Of a stretch of DNA of 64,000 nucleotides, positions 27,086-34,592 are shown piece by piece. The number at the start of each line of letters is the position of its first letter. Positions within the stretch are counted from its first letter, which is position 1. The translations under genes were made by a program, and so were the position numbers. The notes beneath the pieces were generated by a model, which did no database searches, had not been told where the DNA came from, and saw only the letters and a list, made by a program, of their open reading frames with translations. Source of the DNA: Aliisedimentitalea scapharcae (GTDB lineage Bacteria > Pseudomonadota > Alphaproteobacteria > Rhodobacterales > Rhodobacteraceae); assembly GCF_045277565.1 (NCBI RefSeq), contig NZ_CP123584.1:1302001-1366000 (forward strand). The letters run 5' to 3'.

Positions 27086-28426
27086 ATGGGAAAATACAGC
27101 GATAACCCTGCCGCTGTGGCCGCGTTGGTACAGCCACATCAGGTGCACAAGGATACCTATATCGACGCAGAAATTTATCAGTTGGAGATGCGTCACCTGT
27201 TTTCAAGTACGTGGGTTTTTGTCGGTCACGACAGCCAGACCCCGACCAAGGGGGACTACTTTACCACTCAGGTCGGTGATCAGCCTGTGATCATGGTGCG
27301 TCATTCGGACAATGAAATCCATGTTCTCTATAATCGCTGCCCCCACAAGGGCACCAAGATTGCCATTGATCGCAGCGGCAATACGGGCAAGTTCTTTCGC
27401 TGCCCCTATCATGCGTGGAGCTTCAAGACCAACGGCTGCCTGTTGGCGATCCCGCTAAAGAAGGGCTATGCCCAGACAGAATTCAACGACAGCGAAAGCG
27501 CCAAAGGCATGCAGCCAGTGGGCGCGGTGCACAATCACCGGGGCTTTGTCTTTGCCCGGCTGGCGGTTGAGGGGATTTCGTTCGAGGCGTTCTTTGGCGA
27601 CAGCCTCAGCTCGCTCGACAATATGGTGGACCGCAGCCCCGACGGTCGGCTGGAGGTCGCCGGGCCGCCGCTGCGCTATATGCATCAATGCAACTGGAAG
27701 ATGCTGGTCGATAATCAGACCGACACCTGCCATCCGATGGTGGCGCATGAAAGCAGCGCGGGCACTGCGGTGAAGTTGTTCGACGCGGCGAATTGGCCCG
27801 AGGACAAACCCAAACCCGTCGCGATGGAGATCATCGCCCCCTTCATGAGCCCTTATGAGTTCTTTGAGGATATGGGCATCCGCACCTGGCCCAATGGTCA
27901 TGGTCACACCGGGGTACATCACTCAATCCATTCCGATTACAGCGCCATCCCAGGTTATCACGACGCGATGAATGAAACCTATGGTTCTGAAAAGGCGGCG
28001 GAAATCCTGGGCGAAAACCGTCACAACACGGTCTACTTCCCCAACATCATGATCAAGGGGCCGATCCAGCAACTGCGCAACTTCATCCCGATGGGACCGG
28101 ACAAGACATTGGTGGAAAGCTATATCTATCGCCTGGTCGGCGCGCCCGATCAACTGCTGGCGCGCACCGCGATGTACAACCGCATGATCAACGCGCCGAC
28201 GTCGATTGTGGGGCATGACGATCTGGAAATGTATGAACGTGCCCAGGAGGGGCTGCATTCGCAAGGCTCGGACTGGATCAACATCCAGCGGCTTTATGAG
28301 GGTGAAGAGGATATGAGCGTCGAAGCGGTGGAAAACGGCACCACCGAACGCCAGATGCGCAATCAATTCGATGCCTGGAGCCGCTTCATGACCATGTCCA
28401 TGCCCAATTCGGAGGCCGCGGAATGA
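27086..28426 (+). CDS. Rieske ring-hydroxylating dioxygenase, alpha subunit
   Basis: 446 residues from ATG 27086 (GGGAGAGG five bases upstream; an in-frame ATG at 27071 is less well placed). Rieske centre ligands are C85, H87, C106 and H109. The mononuclear iron site shows bridging D213 with H216 and H221 in DNQTDTCHPMVAH. It activates O2 at the iron and hydroxylates an aromatic or heteroaromatic ring. A linked beta subunit and VanB-like reductase indicate a two-component system with an alpha3beta3 oxygenase. The substrate is not readable from sequence; context suggests an indole or anthranilate-type compound. Confidence 0.94.
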   Translation: MGKYSDNPAAVAALVQPHQVHKDTYIDAEIYQLEMRHLFSSTWVFVGHDSQTPTKGDYFTTQVGDQPVIMVRHSDNEIHVLYNRCPHKGTKIAIDRSGNTGKFFRCPYHAWSFKTNGCLLAIPLKKGYAQTEFNDSESAKGMQPVGAVHNHRGFVFARLAVEGISFEAFFGDSLSSLDNMVDRSPDGRLEVAGPPLRYMHQCNWKMLVDNQTDTCHPMVAHESSAGTAVKLFDAANWPEDKPKPVAMEIIAPFMSPYEFFEDMGIRTWPNGHGHTGVHHSIHSDYSAIPGYHDAMNETYGSEKAAEILGENRHNTVYFPNIMIKGPIQQLRNFIPMGPDKTLVESYIYRLVGAPDQLLARTAMYNRMINAPTSIVGHDDLEMYERAQEGLHSQGSDWINIQRLYEGEEDMSVEAVENGTTERQMRNQFDAWSRFMTMSMPNSEAAE

Positions 28427-28902
28427 GCATCACGCGCGACGATATCATCGACTTCATCTACACCGAGGCGCGAATGCTGGACGAGGGGCGGTATTCCGAA
28501 TGGTTGGACCTGTGGCTGGAGGACGGGCATTACTGGATGCCATTGGATTACAAACAGGCCGACCCGCATCTGGTGACTTCGCTGCTGTATGAGGACAATT
28601 TCATGCTGCGACTGCGGGTTGAACGGCTGAACGGGGAACGCACATTCAGCCAGAAACCCAAAAGCCGCTGTCATCATGTGATCCAACGTCCATTTGTCGA
28701 TGAGTTCGACGTCGAGGCCGGGCATTTCGTGACCAACACGTCAATGCATTATGTAGAAACCCGGCTGGACGAACAATTCCTGTTGGCGCTGACCGCCACG
28801 CACGAACTGAAGTTGGTCGATGGCCGGCTGAGGATCGCAAACAAGCGGGTGGATCTTTTGAATTCCGATGCTGCCTTTGGCAACATTCAGCTTTTGCCAT
28901 GA
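28423..28902 (+). CDS. Ring-hydroxylating dioxygenase, beta subunit
   Basis: 159 residues of the SnoaL-like cone fold used by dioxygenase small subunits. Typical positions are FIYTEARMLDEGRYSEWLDLWLEDGHYWMP and the later SRCHHVIQ stretch. It has no catalytic residues and stabilises the oxygenase hexamer. The ATG overlaps the alpha-subunit stop (ATGA), and its own stop overlaps the ligase start. Confidence 0.94.
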   Translation: MSITRDDIIDFIYTEARMLDEGRYSEWLDLWLEDGHYWMPLDYKQADPHLVTSLLYEDNFMLRLRVERLNGERTFSQKPKSRCHHVIQRPFVDEFDVEAGHFVTNTSMHYVETRLDEQFLLALTATHELKLVDGRLRIANKRVDLLNSDAAFGNIQLLP

Positions 28903-30527
28903 TGCCATCAGAAGCACCGAATGTTTACAGGGCGTTGCAGAACGCAGCAGGCCAGTGGCCGGGTCGTCCTTTGCTGAATGTTCTGCCATCCGTGGCGCAG
29001 GTCTATGATATTGATCCTGGGCAGATTAGTTTCTCTAATGCGTTGACACGTGTGGACCATTGGGCGGAGCGCCTGCAATCTGCGGGATACACGTCGGGTA
29101 TGCGGGTCGCGGTGTTGCTGGAAAACAGGCCGGAATTCTTCTTGCTCTGGCTGGCATTGAACCGGTTAGGTGCGTCGATCGTGCCAATAAACCCGGACTT
29201 ACGTGTGGCCGAGCTGGAGTACCTGATCGCCCACGCGGAACCGGCGTTGATTGTCACCATTGCGCCGCGTGTGGCCGAGCTTCAGGTGGCCGCGGACGCG
29301 GCAGAGGTGTCCGTTCAGGCGGTGACGCCAGATGACCGGTTGCCTCGGCCGCGCCGGAAGGCGACGGTTGCGACGTTGACAGGGGACGACATGTCTCGCG
29401 AAGCGGCGGTGCTTTATACCTCGGGCACGACCGGAAACCCAAAAGGCTGTGTGCTGTCCAATTCTTATTTTCTCGAGGTCGCTCGCTGGTACACATCGCT
29501 GGGCGGGATCGTATCTCTGTCAACTGACGGGGAACGTATGATTACCCCTCTTCCTATTTTTCACATGAACGCAATGGCTTATTCTTTTATGGCCATGCTG
29601 AGTGTGGGGGGATGCCTGACCGCATTGGACCGGTTTCACCCTTCGACCTGGTGGCAGGATGTGGCTGACAGTGGTGCCACCTGTCTGCACTACCTGGGCG
29701 TGATGCCGTCGATGTTGATGGGGGCGGCGCCCGCTCTGCAGGATCGGGCGCATAGGGTGCGGTTTGGCTTTGGCGCAGGCGTTGATCCCAAGTTACAGGC
29801 CGCGTTCGAGGACCGGTTTGGTTTTCCTTTGATGGAGGCCTGGGCGATGACCGAAACCGGGGCTGGCGCGGTGATTTCTGCGCATGAATTGGATCGGTTG
29901 ATCGGGCGGTCCGCTTTGGGTCGCGTGCCTGACTGGCTGGACGTCCGATTGATCGACGAAGATGGACGGGATGTGCCTGAGGGCGCGCCGGGAGAGTTGT
30001 TGGTGCGGCGCAAAGGCGATCAGCCGCGCCTTGGGTTTTTCAGCGAATACTACAAGAACCCGTCGGCCACTGCCGAGGCCTGGGAGGGAGGATGGTTTCA
30101 CACCGGGGATATCGTGCGCAGGGGCGAGGGGGGCAACATGTTCTTTGTCGACCGGCGCAAGAATGTGATCCGCAGGTCGGGTGAAAACATCGCTGCTGTC
30201 GAAGTGGAATCGATCCTGATGCGCCATCCGCAGGTTCGTGCGGCGGGCGTCGCGGCTGTGCCGGATCCAATCCGGGGGGATGAGGTCTTTGCCTGTCTCT
30301 CCGTCGATGACCCCACGCCTGAAACCGCGCAGGCCATCACCAAATGGGCGCTGGGCCAAATGGCCTATTACAAGGTGCCGGGGTTCATCGCCTTTGTCGA
30401 TCAGCTGCCACTGACCGCCACCCACAAGATTCAACGCAAGGCGCTGAAGGAGCTGGCTTTGCAATTGCGCGACGATACAGCCACAGTGACACTCACCCAT
30501 CTCAAGAAAAGGCAGGTCGTCGCATGA
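28899..30527 (+). CDS. AMP-forming acyl/aryl-CoA ligase
   Basis: 542 residues of the ANL superfamily. Visible motifs: phosphate loop LYTSGTTGNPKGC (about residue 170), EAWAMTETGAG, the HTGDIVRR Asp motif and the C-terminal catalytic-lysine motif TATHKIQRK. It activates a carboxylate as an adenylate and makes a CoA thioester. It lies between the dioxygenase and a thiolase-like/DUF35 pair, so its product is probably the CoA ester that this pair cleaves. The nearest ATGs, 28899 and 28902, are adjacent; either may be used. Confidence 0.93.
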   Translation: MMPSEAPNVYRALQNAAGQWPGRPLLNVLPSVAQVYDIDPGQISFSNALTRVDHWAERLQSAGYTSGMRVAVLLENRPEFFLLWLALNRLGASIVPINPDLRVAELEYLIAHAEPALIVTIAPRVAELQVAADAAEVSVQAVTPDDRLPRPRRKATVATLTGDDMSREAAVLYTSGTTGNPKGCVLSNSYFLEVARWYTSLGGIVSLSTDGERMITPLPIFHMNAMAYSFMAMLSVGGCLTALDRFHPSTWWQDVADSGATCLHYLGVMPSMLMGAAPALQDRAHRVRFGFGAGVDPKLQAAFEDRFGFPLMEAWAMTETGAGAVISAHELDRLIGRSALGRVPDWLDVRLIDEDGRDVPEGAPGELLVRRKGDQPRLGFFSEYYKNPSATAEAWEGGWFHTGDIVRRGEGGNMFFVDRRKNVIRRSGENIAAVEVESILMRHPQVRAAGVAAVPDPIRGDEVFACLSVDDPTPETAQAITKWALGQMAYYKVPGFIAFVDQLPLTATHKIQRKALKELALQLRDDTATVTLTHLKKRQVVA

Positions 30528-31693
30528 GACCCCGCCAATCCTATGACGGCGTGGCCCTGGTCGCGCCTTTTTCGACGCCGTACCAGCGGTATTCTATCGA
30601 AACTGCCCATTGGTGGATCGCGCGTGCGCTGCGCGGATCATTGCAGGCGGCGGGTTTGAAACCTGCCGATCTGGACGGGTTTTGCGCGGCGTCTTTTACG
30701 CTGTTTCCCGACACGGCGGTGGGGTTGACCCAGCATCTGGGCCTGTGTCCACGTTGGCTGGATCATATCCCGATGGGCGGGGCCTCGGGCGTGGTGGCAT
30801 TGCGCCGGGCGGCGCGCGCGGTGCAGGCAGGGGATGCGGATATCGTGGCCTGCGTGGCGGGGGACACCAACCATATCGACAGTTTCCGCTCGCTGTTATC
30901 GTCGTTCAGCCGGTTCGCGATGGATGCCTCATACCCTTATGGCTATGGCGGCCCGAATGCGAATTTCGCCTTGTTGACCGACCGCTACATACAGGAATAC
31001 GGCGCGACGCGGGCCGATTTCGGACGGATTGCCGTGGCACAGCGGGCCAATGCGCTGCACAATCCGGGCGCGGTGATGAAGAAACCGCTGACGCTGGATC
31101 AATACCTGGACGCGCGACCCATCGCCGATCCTATTGCGCTGTTTGACTGTGTCATGCCCTGTGCGGGCGGCGAGGCATTTCTGGTCATGACGGTGGAAGA
31201 GGCCGAGCGGAGAAACCTGCCATATGCCCGCATTGCCGGTGCCATCGAACGTCACAACGCCCATGCAGACGACCCGATCCAATTGCGCGGCGGTTGGACG
31301 CTGGACATTGATGAACTCTATTCCATGGCCAACAGCGGGCCGGATCAGATGGATCTGGTGCAGACTTATGATGATTATCCGGTGATCTCGATGTTGCAGA
31401 TCGAGGACCTTGGATTTTGCGCCAAGGGCGAAGGGCCGGATTTTCTGAAGGACAAGGATATGACCATCACCGGGGATTTCCCGCATAACACCTCTGGCGG
31501 GCAGCTGTCTGCCGGTCAGGCCGGGGCGGCGGGCGGTTTCATCGGGCTGGTCGAAGCGATCCGTCAGGTGACAGGAAGGGCAGGGCCGACACAGGTCAAG
31601 GGCGCGAAACGGGCATTGGTGTCTGGCTTTGGCATGATCAACTATGATCGGGGTGTCTGTTCCAGCGCCGCCATTCTGGAGGGCGCGGCATGA
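30524..31693 (+). CDS. Thiolase-superfamily protein lacking the nucleophilic Cys (Ltp2/SCP2-thiolase-like)
   Basis: 389 residues from ATG 30524, overlapping the ligase stop. The thiolase fold is recognisable: AGDADIVACVAGD in the N-terminal half, DCVMPCAGGEAFLV and NTSGGQLSAGQAGAAGGFIGLVEA in the C-terminal half. Where active thiolases have Cys in CASG, this protein has Gly (G86 of GGASG), so normal thiolytic chemistry is not expected. Such proteins (SCPx-like, Ltp2) pair with DUF35 partners and, for steroid Ltp2-ChsH2, act as retro-aldolases on tertiary 3-hydroxyacyl-CoA. The DUF35 partner is the next gene. A retro-aldolase role is inferred. Confidence 0.88.
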   Translation: MRPRQSYDGVALVAPFSTPYQRYSIETAHWWIARALRGSLQAAGLKPADLDGFCAASFTLFPDTAVGLTQHLGLCPRWLDHIPMGGASGVVALRRAARAVQAGDADIVACVAGDTNHIDSFRSLLSSFSRFAMDASYPYGYGGPNANFALLTDRYIQEYGATRADFGRIAVAQRANALHNPGAVMKKPLTLDQYLDARPIADPIALFDCVMPCAGGEAFLVMTVEEAERRNLPYARIAGAIERHNAHADDPIQLRGGWTLDIDELYSMANSGPDQMDLVQTYDDYPVISMLQIEDLGFCAKGEGPDFLKDKDMTITGDFPHNTSGGQLSAGQAGAAGGFIGLVEAIRQVTGRAGPTQVKGAKRALVSGFGMINYDRGVCSSAAILEGAA

Positions 31694-32934
31694 CAACGCC
31701 TCTGACACCTCCGCCAAAGAAGAACCCGCAGAAACGCACGCTCAGCCCGACCCGCCCGCCAGAGATGCGGTCGCGCGCCGCTATGGGGCTGAGCGCAGCA
31801 GCTGCCGAGGGGCGGTTCATGTTGCAGCACTGCGCCGAATGTGGCGCGGTGCAATACCCGCCGCGTGATGCCTGTTGCCAGTGTCTCGGCACGGACCTGC
31901 CCTGGCGCGACACCGCGCCCGAAGGAGAGCTGCTTGCAGAGACCACCATTCGCACCTCGACCAACCTCTATTTCCGCGAACGCGCGCCATGGCGCACGGG
32001 ATCGGTGCGGTTAGATGCGGGGCCGGTGATCATTTGCCACGTGCATGGTGATGTGGTGCCCCGGTCGCGGGTGCGGTTGTGGAACCGCCTGGACCGGTCG
32101 GGGCAGGGGGTAATTCTGGCGGTGCCAGAAGAAAGGACACCCAATATGGAAGACGACCCGCAACTGCGCGCGCTGGGCAGCGATCCCAAACACCGTCGGG
32201 TGTTGATCACCGACGGGCGCAACCCGAATACACCGGCGCTGGTCAAGGCGCTGCAACGGGCCGGGGCCAGCATGATTTTTGTCGGGGAAAGCGAACGCTG
32301 GCGACCCAATCCGAACCGCGCGGCGCTGGAGGGTGTTGAAATCCTGCCGTTGGACGTGACCGATACGGCGTCGGTCGTGGAGCTGGCCGGTGAGATCGGG
32401 GGCAAGACCGATATCCTGATCAACAACGCCCGTTTCATTCGCCCAGGAGGCGTGATGGGCCGTGGAGACACCGCCTTTGCCCGTGACGAGATGGAAGTGA
32501 ATTACCTTGGCCTCATGCGGCTGGCGCAGGCCTTTGGTCCCGGCATGTGTGACCGAACGGCTGATGGCGTAAATTCGGCGGTGGCATGGGTTAACATTCT
32601 GTCGGCTCACGCAATCATGCCGACGCCAGATTTCGGCTGTTTCTCTGCGTCCAATGCGGCAGCGCTGAACCTGTCGCAGACATTGCGGGGCGAATTCCGT
32701 CGTTCTGGATTGCGGTTGATGACCGTGTTTGTCGGCCCGACCGAAGATGATTGGCACCAACCACTGCCGCCACCAAAGGTGCTGCCCGATGGCATTGCGC
32801 GATCCGTGGTGCAGGGGTTGCGCGATGGGTTGGAGGATGTTTGGTGCGGTGATGTGGCTAAGGAATTGATCGAACGATTCAGAGCGGGTGCAAAGGTTCT
32901 GGAACGGGAAATGACCATGGGAGGTCCGGAATGA
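31690..32934 (+). CDS. DUF35 zinc-ribbon/OB protein fused to a degenerate SDR domain
   Basis: 414 residues. Part one (about 1-155) is DUF35: a zinc ribbon with C48, C51, C62 and C65, then an OB-fold, the CoA-ester-binding partner of thiolase-like proteins. Part two (about 165-410) is an SDR Rossmann domain starting VLITDGRN with NNARFIRPGG in place of NAG. The YxxxK pair is replaced by F318 and N322 (FSASN), and the Gly-rich cofactor loop is also eroded, so it is probably not a dehydrogenase. The start overlaps the thiolase-like stop. I infer that the SDR part is structural or binds a ligand. Confidence 0.85.
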   Translation: MTTPLTPPPKKNPQKRTLSPTRPPEMRSRAAMGLSAAAAEGRFMLQHCAECGAVQYPPRDACCQCLGTDLPWRDTAPEGELLAETTIRTSTNLYFRERAPWRTGSVRLDAGPVIICHVHGDVVPRSRVRLWNRLDRSGQGVILAVPEERTPNMEDDPQLRALGSDPKHRRVLITDGRNPNTPALVKALQRAGASMIFVGESERWRPNPNRAALEGVEILPLDVTDTASVVELAGEIGGKTDILINNARFIRPGGVMGRGDTAFARDEMEVNYLGLMRLAQAFGPGMCDRTADGVNSAVAWVNILSAHAIMPTPDFGCFSASNAAALNLSQTLRGEFRRSGLRLMTVFVGPTEDDWHQPLPPPKVLPDGIARSVVQGLRDGLEDVWCGDVAKELIERFRAGAKVLEREMTMGGPE

Positions 32935-33707
32935 GCACCCTAAGCGATCTGGCTGTGAAACTGACCTCGGGTGATGTGCGCGTGATCGACCTGACCCACA
33001 CGTTGGACCCGGACTTCCCGGTGATCATCCTGCCGCCCGAATTTGGCCAATGCGCCCGATTTCGGATGGAGGAGGTCAGTGCCTATGATCATCGCGGGCC
33101 TGCATGGAAGTGGCATAATATTTCGATGTCAGAGCATACCGGCACCCATTTTGACGCGCCGGTTCACTGGATATCCGGTCGTGATGTCCCAAATGGCGCG
33201 GTGGATGAAATTGACCCCGCTGCCTTTGTCGGCTCGGTGGTGGTGATTGATTGCTCTGAGGGTGCCGCAGAGGATGAAGATTTTGAGCTGACACCTGCGG
33301 TGATCGAAGCCTGGGAGTCGGAGCACGGGCAAATCCCGGCAGGGGCCTGGGTTTTGATGCGCACCGACTGGTCGAAACGGCGCGGGGCCGCGTATCTGAA
33401 CATGCGCGATGACGGGGCGCATTCTCCGGGGCCAACGCCCGACGCGATCCGGATGCTGGTGGAACAGCGTGATATTCGCGGGTTTGGCACCGAAACTGTT
33501 GGTACGGATGCGGGGCAGGGCGCACATTATACGCCGCCATATCCGGCGCACTACATCCTGCATGGGGCAGGGAAATACGGTCTGCAATGTCTGGCCAATC
33601 TGGATCAATTGCCCGCGACGGGTGCCGTGCTGATGGCTGCACCATTGAAAATCAAAAACGGCACCGGCAGCCCCCTGCGTGTGCTGGCCATGGTGGAGAA
33701 CACATGA
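32931..33707 (+). CDS. Cyclase-family metal-dependent hydrolase (kynurenine formamidase / isatin hydrolase type)
   Basis: 258 residues of the cyclase family. The metal-binding HTGTHFDAPVHW stretch (about residues 66-77) matches the H-G-T-H-x-D-A-P-x-H family motif. IDLTHTLDPDFP near the start and GTETVGTDAGQG are further family marks. Members hydrolyse cyclic or formyl amides: kynurenine formamidase gives kynurenine, isatin hydrolase opens isatin to isatinate with manganese. No kynurenine pathway genes are nearby, while the rest of the region points to 2-aminobenzoyl-CoA, so isatin hydrolase is the more attractive reading. Confidence 0.85.
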   Translation: MSTLSDLAVKLTSGDVRVIDLTHTLDPDFPVIILPPEFGQCARFRMEEVSAYDHRGPAWKWHNISMSEHTGTHFDAPVHWISGRDVPNGAVDEIDPAAFVGSVVVIDCSEGAAEDEDFELTPAVIEAWESEHGQIPAGAWVLMRTDWSKRRGAAYLNMRDDGAHSPGPTPDAIRMLVEQRDIRGFGTETVGTDAGQGAHYTPPYPAHYILHGAGKYGLQCLANLDQLPATGAVLMAAPLKIKNGTGSPLRVLAMVENT

Positions 33708-34429
33708 GTTACACAGCGGTCATTACCGGTGCCTCCAAGGGGATTGGTCTGGATCTGGCGCAACGCCTGCTGGAGAAGGGCTATACCGTGATCTCCATCG
33801 CGCGCAATGCGCCCCAGGGGTTCACGCATTCGCAGTTCCATACGGTCAAAGCGGATCTGTTGGATACTGACGCGGTTGCCGGTGTGGCGCAACAGATCGC
33901 AACCGATCACGACGTTTCGCATTTCGTGCATAACGCCGGGCTGATCTGGCCCAATCCGATTGAAGAGGCGAAACCGGATGACCTATTGGGCTTGACCCAG
34001 TTGCACCTGGGATCGGCCCTGACCCTGACGCAGGCGTTTTTGCCTGCGATGAAAGCGCGTCGGTTTGGGCGCATCCTGTTCAACGGGTCGCGGGCGGCGC
34101 TGGGCGTGCCGACACGCACCGCCTATTCCGCGACCAAGGCGGGGATGGTGGGGATGGCGCGGACCTGGGCGCTTGAGCTGGCCCCACATGGAATAACCGT
34201 TAATGTTGTAGCACCCGGCCCGGTGCAAACCGATAATTTCTGGGGCATCATTCCCAAAGGGTCGAAACGCGAGACGGCATTGGCCGATCGGATTCCCGTG
34301 GGCCGGTTGGGCACAACACGTGATATTTCAAATGCATTCCTTTACTTTTGCGACCCGGAAAACGGATTTGTCACCGGGCAGACATTGTATGTCTGCGGAG
34401 GGGCCAGCGTGTCATCTACCTCATTGTAA
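33704..34429 (+). CDS. Short-chain dehydrogenase/reductase (first catabolic operon)
   Basis: 241 residues from ATG 33704, overlapping the cyclase stop. The cofactor motif TGASKGIG lies near residue 8, NAG at about residue 74, Ser in FNGSRAA and YSATK as the YxxxK pair, with PGPVQTDNF after it: an intact classical SDR. It is last in the operon and could oxidise an alcohol intermediate, for example a dioxindole to an isatin-type ketone, or reduce a later one. The substrate is not determinable. Confidence 0.9.
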   Translation: MSYTAVITGASKGIGLDLAQRLLEKGYTVISIARNAPQGFTHSQFHTVKADLLDTDAVAGVAQQIATDHDVSHFVHNAGLIWPNPIEEAKPDDLLGLTQLHLGSALTLTQAFLPAMKARRFGRILFNGSRAALGVPTRTAYSATKAGMVGMARTWALELAPHGITVNVVAPGPVQTDNFWGIIPKGSKRETALADRIPVGRLGTTRDISNAFLYFCDPENGFVTGQTLYVCGGASVSSTSL

Positions 34430-34506
34430 ACATGCCTGAATCCCGGTTTTCACAGTGTCTGATCTGGCTCTGGGTTCAGGTGGGTATATCAAGGGAGAGC
34501 GAAAAT

Positions 34507-34536
34507 ATTTCATGCTTGAAATTTTAAGCTTGAAAT
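34507..34536 (+). promoter_or_regulatory. Tandem inverted repeats upstream of the aminobenzoyl-CoA operon
   Basis: Two 16-base inverted repeats in a row, ATTTCA-N4-TGAAAT at 34507-34522 and ATTTTA-N4-TGAAAT at 34521-34536, with centres 14 bases apart. TTGAAA (34530-34535) and TATCCT (34552-34557) are 16 bases apart and could be the promoter. The MarR encoded at 37639 in the same operon is the natural candidate binder. Confidence 0.6.
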
Positions 34537-34592
34537 GTATTTGACTTGGCCTATCCTGTTCCCAACACGGAAAATATTGCGGGAGGATGGTC

